A DNA stretch of 64,000 bases from Streptomyces venezuelae ATCC 10712 (GCF_008639165.1 NZ_CP029197.1:3100001-3164000); one strand, 5' to 3'. Counted from the first letter of the stretch, positions 17,038 to 24,890 are shown. The notes: generated by a model not told the origin, from the sequence alone. Program-made: numbers and translations.

Positions 17038-17528
17038 TGCTCACCACCGACCGCGTCGCCGAGATCCTGGCGGGCCAGCGCTCGTACCGCACCGTCGCGC
17101 AGCTCGACCGGGACGTCCGCGACCTCTTGGCCGAGCGGGCTGAGATCCTCGCCCAGCTCACGCGGGGGAAGGACACCGCCCAGGGCGGCGAGTCCACCCC
17201 CGCGCCGCACCGTGCCGAGGTCCGGTTCACCGCGTACGGGCTGGTCCCGCTGATCGGCCCGGTCGTGGAGGACCTGGAGCCGGACTACTACGGGCACGTC
17301 TACCGCCAGCTCGGCGGTTGGCTGCCCGACACCTGGAGCGGCGAGCACCTGCGCGGCACCGAGCACATGGAGTTCGCGCACGTGCCGGGCCTGGTCATGC
17401 CGACCGACATCAACGTGCAGGTCAGCACGCGGACGTCTCGGGACGGCTCCCGGTACATGGCGATCCAGTGGAGGCGGGAACGCCCCTCCGCCGTCCGGCG
17501 ACCCGCCTTCCCGACCGTGGACGCCTGA
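17037..17528 (+). CDS. Hypothetical early phage protein
   Basis: A 163-residue protein with an N-terminal helical segment (VAQLDRDVRDLLAERAEILA) that may form a coiled coil, then a beta-rich part with YYGHVYRQLGGWLPDTW. No family is recognised. Both ends overlap neighbouring genes, so it belongs to the early operon. Confidence 0.55.
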   Translation: MLTTDRVAEILAGQRSYRTVAQLDRDVRDLLAERAEILAQLTRGKDTAQGGESTPAPHRAEVRFTAYGLVPLIGPVVEDLEPDYYGHVYRQLGGWLPDTWSGEHLRGTEHMEFAHVPGLVMPTDINVQVSTRTSRDGSRYMAIQWRRERPSAVRRPAFPTVDA

Positions 17529-17902
17529 TGGCCACCGACCCCACGGACTTCTGCCCCAACGAGCAGTGCGGCGGCGCCCGCGACGCGTGTGGCTGCCCGT
17601 CCGACCTGACCACCCAGTCCCTCATGGTCTGCCTGGTCTGCGGCGGGCGGTGGTGGCGGCCGTACGACAGCGACTCGTTCCGCTGCCCGCACCCCGGCTG
17701 CGGCCAGGACATGTCCCTGATCACCATCCCGGCCGCGCGCCGGCCGGAGCGCGGCGAGGACGGACAGCCGCTCGACACCGACGACGGACCCGACGGGGAC
17801 GAGTGCCACGCCGAGTTCATCGACGGCTCCTGGACCTACTGCGGGTGCCCGGAGTGCGACGAGCGCGAGGAGAACGACACCGAGATGGAGCTGTACGGAT
17901 GA
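17528..17902 (+). CDS. Cysteine-rich zinc-ribbon protein
   Basis: A 124-residue protein with several Cys pairs: FCPNEQCGG and ACGCP near the start, CLVCGG at about 38, CPHPGCGQ at about 57, and CGCPECDE near the end. This looks like two or three zinc ribbons. Function unknown; possibly DNA or RNA binding. Coupled to its neighbours (TGATG, ATGA). Confidence 0.55.
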   Translation: MATDPTDFCPNEQCGGARDACGCPSDLTTQSLMVCLVCGGRWWRPYDSDSFRCPHPGCGQDMSLITIPAARRPERGEDGQPLDTDDGPDGDECHAEFIDGSWTYCGCPECDEREENDTEMELYG

Positions 17903-18348
17903 CCGGACCCGAGCACTACCGCGAGGCCGAACGCCTCCTGGGCATGGCCCACCACTGGACGTACGGCGACGGCGCCGACCCCGTTGTGGGTGCCGCGCTG
18001 GCCGCCGAGGCGCGGGGCCACGCCACGCTCGCCCTGGCCGCCGCCCAGCTGACGCCCGCCGCCTCCTCCGGGGCCGTCACGGTCTTCCGCGTCGCGTACG
18101 AGCACAGCCCGTTCCCGGTCGGCCTGTACGCGAACGCGGAGGCCGCCCGGGCGCACTGCGAGGACCTCGTCAGCGACGAGCACCCGGCGGACGTCGCGTT
18201 GCTCTTCGTGTGGGCCTCCGTCGACGAGGACGAGCCGGAGTCCGTGTGCGAGCTGACCGTCCGGATCGGTGACGAGGAGACGCCCACCGGCTACACCGTC
18301 ACGGCCGTCGTGGCCGAGGCCTCCTACGACCCGGAGGCCGACGCGTGA
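17899..18348 (+). CDS. Hypothetical early phage protein
   Basis: A 149-residue acidic protein. The N-terminus is helical with AAEARGHATLALAAAQL, a pattern common in small Streptomyces phage proteins. The C-terminal half (VFRVAYEHSPFPVGLYANAE) is probably an alpha-beta fold. It overlaps both neighbours by 4 nt. Confidence 0.5.
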   Translation: MTGPEHYREAERLLGMAHHWTYGDGADPVVGAALAAEARGHATLALAAAQLTPAASSGAVTVFRVAYEHSPFPVGLYANAEAARAHCEDLVSDEHPADVALLFVWASVDEDEPESVCELTVRIGDEETPTGYTVTAVVAEASYDPEADA

Positions 18349-18935
18349 TGGAGGCTCCGGCGCTCACCCTTCCTCAGCTCTCCGTGCAGTGCCCGGACTG
18401 CAACTCGGGGCCCGGGCGGCTGTGCACCAGTCACGGCGGTACCCGCTACCGCCGTGACACCGTCCACCAGGCGCGCCGCGCTGCCTGGGCCACCGTGCAG
18501 ACGGACAAGGCCCGGGCGCGCACCGCCCGCGTGGACAGCACGGCCGCGCGACCGGCCGTCGAGGCGCTGCCCGTTGACACCATCGAGCACGGCACGCCCC
18601 GCGGCTACAACCAGCACCGCACGCGCAAGGTTCCTGCGTACCAGCCGTGCCGCGACGCGCTGAACGCCCGGAACCGTGAGCGTCGGGCCGCCCGACAGGG
18701 GTGGAACGGCGGGCGGGTCGGGGAGCCGACGGCGCCGGCGCCGGTGCCCACCGGCCGGGACTGTCCGGTGTCGGGGTGCGGCGAGCTCGCTTCGGCCCCG
18801 CAGCCCACGGCCCGCATGGTCCACGTCGTCTGGCCCTATTCCCGCGAGCCCGGACGGTGGTACTGCCCGGGCCCGTGCCAGGCGTACGGGCTGGCCCTCG
18901 CCGAGATCCGCGCGATCGGGGACCGCCGTGCGTGA
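18345..18935 (+). CDS. Phage zinc-finger protein
   Basis: A 196-residue protein. VQCPDCNSGPGRLCTSHGG with TRYRRDTVHQARRAA is a short treble-clef-like zinc finger common in actinophages and plasmids. The C-terminal part has CPVSGCGEL and WYCPGPCQAYG, a second Cys4 site. The middle region contains a basic stretch NARNRERRAARQG. It may bind nucleic acid. Start GTG 18345 (ATG 18348 alternative). Confidence 0.6.
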   Translation: MMEAPALTLPQLSVQCPDCNSGPGRLCTSHGGTRYRRDTVHQARRAAWATVQTDKARARTARVDSTAARPAVEALPVDTIEHGTPRGYNQHRTRKVPAYQPCRDALNARNRERRAARQGWNGGRVGEPTAPAPVPTGRDCPVSGCGELASAPQPTARMVHVVWPYSREPGRWYCPGPCQAYGLALAEIRAIGDRRA

Positions 18936-19212
18936 CGCCCTGGCCCTGGCTGTCCTCGGCCTGCTCCTCCTCGGCGCAGCCACCGTCCTCGTCGGCACCG
19001 TGTGTCTCACGGTCGCCAGCGGTCGGGCCTTGCGCCGGTTCTTCTTCCCCCGCCCGCGTGTGCGGCTCGTCCGTGTCGTCCCGGCCCCCCGCCGGTACGT
19101 CTGGGTGGCCTGCGACACCCCGCGCTGCGGCCATCTGCAGACCCCCCACTACCCGGCAGGTCCCGGGCGGGTGGAGTGCAACCACTGCGGCACCATCCGC
19201 CCCCGGCCATGA
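18928..19212 (+). CDS. Membrane protein with C-terminal zinc ribbon
   Basis: A 94-residue protein from GTG 18928. It has one transmembrane helix (LALAVLGLLLLGAATVLVGT), a basic linker, then CDTPRCGH and CNHCGTI, a Cys4 zinc ribbon. The combination of a membrane helix and a zinc ribbon is unusual and has no recognised function. It overlaps the genes on both sides. Confidence 0.55.
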   Translation: MRDALALAVLGLLLLGAATVLVGTVCLTVASGRALRRFFFPRPRVRLVRVVPAPRRYVWVACDTPRCGHLQTPHYPAGPGRVECNHCGTIRPRP

Positions 19213-19415
19213 CCCGCCACCCGTTCCGGCCGTGTGAGCTCCCTGGCCCACACGGCCTCGGCCGGCCGCGCCTGTACCTCGTCGGCTGGCGCTGCGACCG
19301 CCACACCCCCGCCGCCCTCGCCGGCCGCCCCGAGGCCCCGCCCGGGCCCGGATGGCCGCCCGGCAACTACCTCGACACCCGTACCACCGCCCCGCCTCCG
19401 CACCTTCAGGAGTAG
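19209..19415 (+). CDS. Small hypothetical protein
   Basis: A 68-residue proline-rich protein starting ATG 19209 (overlap with the previous stop). It contains CELPGPHGLGRPRLYLVGW and RCDRHTP, a possible partial zinc site. It is followed after 3 nt by the next gene's GTG. Confidence 0.5.
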   Translation: MTRHPFRPCELPGPHGLGRPRLYLVGWRCDRHTPAALAGRPEAPPGPGWPPGNYLDTRTTAPPPHLQE

Positions 19416-19418
19416 CCC

Positions 19419-19826
19419 GTGAGCACCGTCCCGACCCCCGCCGACGTCTTCCGCCGCCAGGCGCACCCGCTCATCGCCCCCGGCCCCCACGACCCCACCC
19501 TCGACGCGCCGTTCCGCGCCCTGTGGGAGCGCGGCATCAACGGGAGCCACCTCTACCGCCACACCAAGCTGGTCGCGCTGACGCTGGCCACCCACGCCGA
19601 CTGGGCCACCGGCCACATCGCCGACGAGGACCAGCCGCGCATGGGCCGTCTCATCGACCTCACCGGGCTGCACCCCGGACAGGTCGTCGTCTCCCTGAAC
19701 GTGCTGGAACAGCGCGGGTGGATCGTCCGCGACGACCGCCGGATGCGCTGGAACGTCGCGTCCGTGCAGCTCGCCGTCCCCGGCCCGATCATGCGCCGCC
19801 TCAAGAAGGCCTGCACCACCTCCTGA
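19419..19826 (+). CDS. Winged-helix protein, possible replication/partition factor
   Basis: A 135-residue protein from GTG 19419. KLVALTLATHADWATGHIAD and GRLIDLTGLHPGQVVVSLNV followed by LEQRGWIVRDD form a winged-helix domain like those of helix-turn-helix replication regulators. It precedes the larger initiator-like gene, a common pairing in actinophage early operons. DNA binding is inferred from the fold only. Confidence 0.6.
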   Translation: MSTVPTPADVFRRQAHPLIAPGPHDPTLDAPFRALWERGINGSHLYRHTKLVALTLATHADWATGHIADEDQPRMGRLIDLTGLHPGQVVVSLNVLEQRGWIVRDDRRMRWNVASVQLAVPGPIMRRLKKACTTS

Positions 19827-19896
19827 CGGCTCCGGCCGGGACCCCTCGCGGTCCCGGCCCGCCCAGCCCCACCCGCACCGACCTGAGAGGCACCCC

Positions 19897-20979
19897 GTGG
19901 ACGACGAGCAGCAGCGCAGGCCGAGCGGCAGCAGCGTCGCGCACGCCTACGGCAACGCGCTCGCACGCCAGTGGGCTCCGGCCATGCCCCGCCCCCTCAC
20001 CGGAGGGTTTCTCACCACCCTGTACGCCCTGCGCACGCTCGCCTCGGCGGACGGCCGCCTGCGGTACGAGCGGGACGGCGCCGCCATCACCCTCGCGCAG
20101 ATCGCCGCCGCCTGCCGCAGCGACCAGAAGGACGTACGCCTCTACCTGCAGGCCGCCGTGGCCGCCGGCGTCCTGGCCGTTGTCGAGGACGGCCACGGCC
20201 AGGGCAAGACCCGCGGCCGCGCCGTGATGTACGCCCTGCTGCTGTGCCCCACACCGGACTGGGAGCGCGCCGCCGGCCTCGTGTGGATCGCGCAGCAGCA
20301 GAAGAAGGAGCGCCGCGCGGCCGCCGCTGCCCGCAAAGCCGCCCAGGCTGCTGAGGGGTCGGGGGACAGTGCCCCTACCCCCGGCACCGATACCTCGGGG
20401 GACAGTGCCCCTACCTCTCAGGGCTCTACCTCGGGGGACAGTGCCCCTAGGTCGGCCGAAGAGGGGTGGGGGGACAGTGCCCCTACTCAGGTAGGGGGAC
20501 AGTCCCCCGAGGGGGTGGGGGCACAGTGCCCCGACCACCCAGGAAGTACCCAGGTACTACCCCATGAGGTGGCTGAGGTTGTACCTCAGCTACAGGACGC
20601 ACATGGGCGCGGGCCCGCGAGCGACAAGACGATCCCTCAGCAGCCCGAGAAGCCTCACCGCCGCTGCGCGGGCGGCTGCGGCCAGCCCGTCATCCGGTCC
20701 GACCGGATGGTGTGCACCGGATGCGAGCGCCGCGCCCAACAGGCCCGTGGGGAGTCCTCGGGGCCCATCCAGGGCGCGTTCATGATCCCGCTGCCCTCGG
20801 GAGCGCCCACGGCCCCCCGGAACGCTCCACGGGACTCTCAGGGCTCTCGGCCCCACGCGGACCCCTTCGCGCCGCTGCGCACTTGCGAGTGCGGCCGGGC
20901 GTACCGGGCCGACTCCGCCGGCGGCTGCCCCGACTGCCGCGACGCCGCCGACCGCGAGCGCTCCACCGGCACCGGCTGA
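19897..20979 (+). CDS. Replication-initiator-like HTH protein with internal repeats
   Basis: A 360-residue protein from GTG 19897. The first 130 residues hold a winged helix (ITLAQIAAACRSDQKDVRLY followed by LQAAVAAGVLAVVEDG), then an alanine-rich coiled-coil-like helix (QQQKKERRAAAAARKAAQAA). Residues 155-210 contain four SGDSAP/GDSAPT repeats, because the DNA there is an array of GGGGACAGTGCCCC motifs. The C-terminal third has CAGGCGQPVIRSDRMVCTGC and CECGRAYRADSAGGCPDC zinc fingers. By analogy with lambda O, an initiator gene may carry its own origin. I infer this from layout; no similarity search was possible. Confidence 0.6.
   Translation: MDDEQQRRPSGSSVAHAYGNALARQWAPAMPRPLTGGFLTTLYALRTLASADGRLRYERDGAAITLAQIAAACRSDQKDVRLYLQAAVAAGVLAVVEDGHGQGKTRGRAVMYALLLCPTPDWERAAGLVWIAQQQKKERRAAAAARKAAQAAEGSGDSAPTPGTDTSGDSAPTSQGSTSGDSAPRSAEEGWGDSAPTQVGGQSPEGVGAQCPDHPGSTQVLPHEVAEVVPQLQDAHGRGPASDKTIPQQPEKPHRRCAGGCGQPVIRSDRMVCTGCERRAQQARGESSGPIQGAFMIPLPSGAPTAPRNAPRDSQGSRPHADPFAPLRTCECGRAYRADSAGGCPDCRDAADRERSTGTG
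20362..20590. repeat. Iteron-like repeat array inside the initiator gene, candidate phage origin
   Basis: GGGGACAGTGCCCC occurs at about 20362, 20398, 20434 and 20470 (spacing about 36 bp, close to 3.5 helical turns). Variants follow: GGGGGACAGTCCCCC (20494-20508) and a perfect GGGGCAC-A-GTGCCCC (20518-20532). Two further inverted repeats follow: AGTACC-CA-GGTACT (20545-20558) and GCTGAGGT-TGT-ACCTCAGC (20572-20590). The dense, regular spacing is unlike coding-driven repetition alone. Confidence 0.65.
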
Positions 20980-21016
20980 CCCACCCTCACCTGACCCTCA
21001 CGACCCTGGAGACTCG

Positions 21017-21328
21017 ATGTCCACGCCTCACGGCTCGACGCCTTGCCCGTCGTGCGGCCAGCCCATCCGATGGGCCACCACCGCCGCAGGCCGCCGCCAG
21101 GCCGTCAACGCGCTCGCCAATTCCGCGGGCAACCTCGGCGCCTACACCGACGGCACCGGGCGCCTCCGCGTCCGCGTCCTCACCACCGAGCGGCCGACCC
21201 TGGAGGGCGCCGAGTGGCGCGCCATGCCCCACGCCGCGACCTGCACCCGCCCCGCGCCCCGCCGTACGGCGCAGCCCCGGAGGCGGGCCGGTGTCCGCGC
21301 CGCCCGCTGGCAGGGGTGGCAGCGGTGA
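21017..21328 (+). CDS. Small zinc-finger phage protein
   Basis: A 103-residue protein with CPSCGQPIRWATTAAGRRQA at the N-terminus and HAATC later, so one probable CxxC-HxxxC zinc site, and an arginine-rich tail. Similar short proteins are common in Streptomyces phages. It overlaps the next gene by GTGA. Confidence 0.55.
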   Translation: MSTPHGSTPCPSCGQPIRWATTAAGRRQAVNALANSAGNLGAYTDGTGRLRVRVLTTERPTLEGAEWRAMPHAATCTRPAPRRTAQPRRRAGVRAARWQGWQR

Positions 21329-21981
21329 CCGCCCACGACGCTGGAGCGGTGCCCGCGGCCGTGGCCGCCGTGATCGCCGCTCAGATCCTCAGCCGCCTCG
21401 GCACCCGCATCACCCCCGAGGAGGCTGGCAGCCTCGGCCGGTCCGCCGTCGACGCCCTGCGCGCCGACGGGTGGGTCATCCGTGCCAACGTCGGCCGCAC
21501 CCTCGTCCAGGCGGCCCCGGGTCTGTGGGAACACGACCTCCCCATCCTGGCCGGCCTCGCCCGCGGACGCACCGGCAACGAGATCGCCGAGGCCACCAGC
21601 ACCCCGGCCGCCACTGTCCGCCAACGCATCCGGCGCCTGCGCGCCCGTACCGGCGCGAGTAACTCGCCCGAACTGGTCGCCATCGCCTACCGGGCCGGAT
21701 GGCTGGACTCCCTGCCGGCCGAACCCCGCGCGCCGATCCACCTGCCCGACCTCGAGACCCGAGTGCTGGAGCACCTCGCCGCCGGGCGAACCAACCCCGA
21801 ACTGGCCCTCGCGCTCGGCGTCAGTGTCCCCACCGCCGTCAACTACGTGCGCCGCCTCTGCAACGCCCTGGACGCGGCCCGCCCCGGAGAGCCGGACCAC
21901 TCCTCAAGGTGCCGCGCCGTGGCCCTCGGCTACCAGCACGGCCACCTTTCCCGACCCGCCCGCCAGCCCGCAGCTGCCTGA
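21325..21981 (+). CDS. Regulator with two LuxR/GerE-like HTH domains
   Basis: A 218-residue protein from GTG 21325. Two helix-turn-helix units are visible: LPILAGLARGRTGNEIAEAT (residues 72-91) with STPAATVRQRIRRLRART, and LETRVLEHLAAGRTNPELAL (about residues 144-163) with LGVSVPTAVNYVRRLCNAL. Both match the LuxR-type pattern (LA-GRTN-EIA). A tandem LuxR-HTH protein without a sensor domain is unusual; it may recognise direct-repeat operators. It lies just upstream of the phage WhiB gene. Confidence 0.65.
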   Translation: MTAHDAGAVPAAVAAVIAAQILSRLGTRITPEEAGSLGRSAVDALRADGWVIRANVGRTLVQAAPGLWEHDLPILAGLARGRTGNEIAEATSTPAATVRQRIRRLRARTGASNSPELVAIAYRAGWLDSLPAEPRAPIHLPDLETRVLEHLAAGRTNPELALALGVSVPTAVNYVRRLCNALDAARPGEPDHSSRCRAVALGYQHGHLSRPARQPAAA

Positions 21982-22005
21982 CCGCCAACCGCACCGGAGA
22001 CCGCC

Positions 22006-22266
22006 ATGCCCATGCCCTTGAGCACCCCTTCCGCCCCGGCCCCCGGGTTTCACGGCCTCGGTCTGTGCGCCCAGACCGACCCGGACACCTTCTTTCCCGA
22101 GCGCGTCAACTCCGCCACCACCCGGTACGCCAAGGAGATCTGCCTCCAGTGCTCGTTCCGCGGAGCCTGCCTGCAGTGGGCGCTCAACCGGGGCGAGGAG
22201 CACGGCGTGTGGGGCGGCCTGGACGAGCGAGAGCGCCGCAACCTCCGCCGCGCCCGTACGGCGTGA
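22006..22266 (+). CDS. WhiB-family transcription factor encoded by the prophage
   Basis: An 86-residue Wbl protein. The four iron-sulfur cysteines are C21, C46, C49 and C55 (CX24CX2CX5C). The conserved turn GVWGGLDERERR follows, with a basic C-terminus RRNLRRARTA. Wbl proteins bind a [4Fe-4S] cluster and act with the principal sigma factor; they are restricted to actinobacteria and their phages. The prophage copy could redirect host transcription or host development. The stop overlaps the possible GTG start (22263) of the next gene. Confidence 0.9.
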   Translation: MPMPLSTPSAPAPGFHGLGLCAQTDPDTFFPERVNSATTRYAKEICLQCSFRGACLQWALNRGEEHGVWGGLDERERRNLRRARTA

Positions 22267-22301
22267 TGACCGCCCGCGCACACCCCCACCAGGAGAACCA
22301 C

Positions 22302-23294
22302 ATGTTCCCGACCCTCATCCACACCCCCGGCCTGCGCCGCTTCACCTACGACGTCGACGCCGAACGTCAGGCGCAGATCGCCCGGTTCGGGGAGCAGCGC
22401 CACCCCGACGGCACCGGCCGCCCCGGGTACGCCGAGAAGGCCAATACGGCCCGCGAGGCCTGCCAGATGGACGCCGTCATCGCGGACGGCGGTCCCCGCT
22501 GGTCGCTGATCCTCCTGAAGGCGGTCCACGAGGCCCTTGCCGAGTCTGACCCGGCTCGGCTGCGCGCCGAGCTGGTCCAGGTCGCCGCTGTCTGCGCCGC
22601 CTGGGCCAGTGACATGGACCAGCGCTCGGCGGGCACCTCGGAGGCCGAGGCCGTCGCAGCGGCCAGCGTCAAGCTGCGCGAGATTCTTGCCCCCGGCAGC
22701 GCTGCCGAGCAGCAGGCCACCGCCGCGTACGCCGCCGCCCTCGACCAGGGTGCCGCCGCCCACCCGAGCGACGTCGAGGCCACCCGCGCGCACATCGCCA
22801 GCCTCTCCGAGGACCTCACCGAGCAGGAGCAGCGCCGGCTGGCCTCGGTGGCCGCAGCGATCTACGAATGGAACAACCCGAACCGCCCATGGGACGCGGC
22901 GCACCCCCACGATCGCATCTGCTACTCCGGGGACGCTTACGCCGCCCTCACCGCTCTCCGCGTTCCGGAGCCCGCAGGCTCGTACGCGATCGGGTTCCGG
23001 CTCCACCCCGGCCGCGGGGCGCCCCTGGACGGCGCGCTGCTCCCCTCCGGCCGGTGCCTCGTCGTCGAGGACGTCGAGGGCGGCCTGATCACCGGCGCCG
23101 CGTCCGTCGACGACCTCGTCCGCGGTCACCCGGACGCCCGCGTCGAGTGGCCCGAGCAGGACACCGTCACCCGCGTGCGCGCCTGGTGCGACGACCTCGA
23201 CGCCTCGGTCCGCCTCCAGCACGGCGCCCCCCAGGCCGAGCACCCGCACGCAGTCGCCCTCCGCGCCATCATCGACCCGCAGGAGAGCCCGTGA
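22302..23294 (+). CDS. Conserved phage protein with MazG-like N-terminal region
   Basis: About 330 residues from ATG 22302 (AGGAGAACCAC upstream; GTG 22263 is an overlapping alternative). The first 120 residues (ERQAQIARFGEQRHPDG, then WSLILLKAVHEALAESDPAR and LRAELVQVAAVCAAWASDMD) resemble the all-helical MazG-like nucleotide pyrophosphohydrolase domains often found in actinophages. The second half has no recognised domain (YSGDAYAALTALRVPEPAGS). The family assignment is moderate. Confidence 0.6.
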   Translation: MFPTLIHTPGLRRFTYDVDAERQAQIARFGEQRHPDGTGRPGYAEKANTAREACQMDAVIADGGPRWSLILLKAVHEALAESDPARLRAELVQVAAVCAAWASDMDQRSAGTSEAEAVAAASVKLREILAPGSAAEQQATAAYAAALDQGAAAHPSDVEATRAHIASLSEDLTEQEQRRLASVAAAIYEWNNPNRPWDAAHPHDRICYSGDAYAALTALRVPEPAGSYAIGFRLHPGRGAPLDGALLPSGRCLVVEDVEGGLITGAASVDDLVRGHPDARVEWPEQDTVTRVRAWCDDLDASVRLQHGAPQAEHPHAVALRAIIDPQESP

Positions 23295-23983
23295 GCCTCT
23301 GCCTGATCTGCACGCACGACGCCGGGCCTTCCCGTACGGCGTGCGCCCGCTGCGAGCACCGCCTCCGCGGCTGGCTCGGCGAGATCCCCCGCCAGATGGT
23401 GCTGCTCACCGCGTCCCTGGAGCTCGGTTCCCGCCCCGCGCAGGGGTACGGCGGCGCCGGCCGCGCGCACTCCCCGCTCCCCGTACGCGGTGACGTCCTC
23501 AACCTCCTCGGCCCGGCCGCGCCCGGGCCCGTACGCGACACCGCCGGCGACCAGAGCGACCAACAGCCCATCCACGCCGTCCTGCACGCGTGGGCCGACC
23601 AACTCGCCGAGGACCTCGGCCACATGCTCCCGCCCATCAACCCCAGCGCCCCGTACGCCGCCTACCTCGCCCGCCACCTCGGCCACGTCGTCAGGTCCTC
23701 CTGGGTGGCCCTTCTGCACGCCGAGCTCAACGACCTCGTCCGCCGCGTACGAGACATCACGAGCACCGAGCCCCGCCGCCACACCCTCGACGCCCCCTGT
23801 CCGTCCTGCGCCGCGTTCACGCTCGGCCGCGTCGACTGGGAGTCCTACATCGACTGCGAGTCGTGCGGACTGCTGCTCACCCCCGACGAGTACGACGACC
23901 ACCGCGCCGCCGTCATGCCCCCACTCGCCCGCATCGGCGTCCTCCTGGCCGCCCACCACCACCTCACCCAGGAAGCGTCATGA
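23291..23983 (+). CDS. Zinc-binding phage protein
   Basis: A 230-residue protein from GTG 23291 with CLICTHDAGPSRTACARCEH at the N-terminus (Cys4 site), a helical middle, and CPSCAAFTLGR with CESCGLLLTPDEY near the C-terminus (second Cys4). This arrangement recurs in actinophage proteins next to HTH genes. It overlaps both neighbours (GTGA and ATGA). Confidence 0.55.
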   Translation: MSLCLICTHDAGPSRTACARCEHRLRGWLGEIPRQMVLLTASLELGSRPAQGYGGAGRAHSPLPVRGDVLNLLGPAAPGPVRDTAGDQSDQQPIHAVLHAWADQLAEDLGHMLPPINPSAPYAAYLARHLGHVVRSSWVALLHAELNDLVRRVRDITSTEPRRHTLDAPCPSCAAFTLGRVDWESYIDCESCGLLLTPDEYDDHRAAVMPPLARIGVLLAAHHHLTQEAS

Positions 23984-24507
23984 CCACCCCCACCGACGCG
24001 TTCACCATCGCGCAACGTCGCGCGGCAGTCGCCGAACTGCTCCGCGACAACATGTCGCAACGCAAGATCGCGGAGCGCCTCGGCGTCACCAAGGACGTCG
24101 TCTACCGCGACATCCAGGCACTGTCGCGCGTCACCGCGACACCCCCTAACCAGGACCGTCGCGCCCCCGTCGCGCCCGACATCCTCACCGTCGCGCTACC
24201 GGCCGCGGCGTCCTCACCGGACCCCACCACACCGTCGCGCGACACCGCGACACCTGCCGCGCTCCATCTCGCCGTGCCCCTCGACGCGGCCCTCGTGGCC
24301 GACCTCGCCACCCTCACCCGCAACGGGACCGCTCCCGAGGACGCCATCCGACGAGCCGTCGCGCAAGCAGCCAAGGGCTACCGCCTCGCCTGGGGTATCG
24401 GCCTGTACCCGCGCACCACCGACCCGGTGGTCAGCCGCCACCAGTTTGTTCCCTACCAGCCCACCGAGCATGAGACCGCGAGCCCGCCCGACCCGCCGAC
24501 CCGCTGA
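23980..24507 (+). CDS. HTH DNA-binding protein, possible partition or regulatory factor
   Basis: A 175-residue protein. The N-terminal RRAAVAELLRDNMSQRKIAE with RLGVTKDVVYRDIQALSRV is a helix-turn-helix of the sigma-like/ParB kind. The C-terminal part has LDAALVADLATLTRNGTAPE followed by DAIRRAVAQAAKGYRLAW, probably a ribbon-helix-helix or dimerisation segment. Its gene is filled with GTCGCG/CGCGAC motifs (24017-24363), suggesting it binds its own coding region. It ends a long overlapping operon. Confidence 0.6.
   Translation: MTTPTDAFTIAQRRAAVAELLRDNMSQRKIAERLGVTKDVVYRDIQALSRVTATPPNQDRRAPVAPDILTVALPAAASSPDPTTPSRDTATPAALHLAVPLDAALVADLATLTRNGTAPEDAIRRAVAQAAKGYRLAWGIGLYPRTTDPVVSRHQFVPYQPTEHETASPPDPPTR
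24017..24363. repeat. Array of GTCGCG/CGCGAC motifs inside the HTH gene
   Basis: Seven GTCGCG (near 24017, 24123, 24158, 24169, 24190, 24234, 24358) and five CGCGAC (near 24043, 24106, 24135, 24238, 24246) lie within 350 bp. Several form inverted repeats: GCGACA-ACA-TGTCGC (24044-24058), TGTCGCG-CGTCAC-CGCGACA (24122-24141) and the perfect palindrome GTCGCGCGAC (24234-24243). Confidence 0.6.
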
Positions 24508-24577
24508 ACCCGGCTGGACATGATCGCCACTTAGCGTCACACTGCTGCCAACAGCACACGTGTGCCCACACACCACC

Positions 24578-24602
24578 ACGGCCCCCTCGACGAGGGGGCC
24601 GT
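24578..24602. terminator. Hairpin ending the early operon
   Basis: ACGGCCCCCTCG and CGAGGGGGCCGT flank one base (24578-24602), a perfect long stem. It sits 70 nt after the HTH gene and before a gene with its own strong ribosome-binding site, so it probably separates the early and late regions. Confidence 0.6.
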
Positions 24603-24622
24603 CGCCGTTCCGGAGGTGAGCC

Positions 24623-24883
24623 GTGGCCACCCTCTACACCGCCGCCGAGGCCGCCGCCCAAGCCACCCGCTGGCGCCGCCTCCTCTCCGCCGGCGCCGCC
24701 GAGGTCACCCCCGCCGCCGTCCGCCAGTGGGCCCGCCGCGGACACCTCGCCCCCGCCGGCCTCGACGACCGCGGCCACCCCGTGTACGCGCACGTCGACG
24801 TAGCCCGCGCCGAACTCGCCACCCGCAGCCGCGCCCTACGCCTCGTCGGCATCCCCGAAGCGGCACCGCCTTCAACGAGATGA
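24623..24883 (+). CDS. MerR-like small HTH protein
   Basis: An 86-residue protein from GTG 24623 behind GGAGGTGAGCC. VTPAAVRQWARRGHLAPAGL followed by DDRGHPVYAHVDVARAE is the helix-turn-helix plus wing of MerR-type proteins. Located just before the packaging genes, it may regulate late transcription; this is inferred from position. Confidence 0.65.
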   Translation: MATLYTAAEAAAQATRWRRLLSAGAAEVTPAAVRQWARRGHLAPAGLDDRGHPVYAHVDVARAELATRSRALRLVGIPEAAPPSTR

Positions 24884-24890
24884 GGCGCCC

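Noticed and set aside
20362..20532. CRISPR array
   Set aside because: The repeats are short, lie within a coding frame with continuous reading, and have no cas genes nearby; they fit iterons better.
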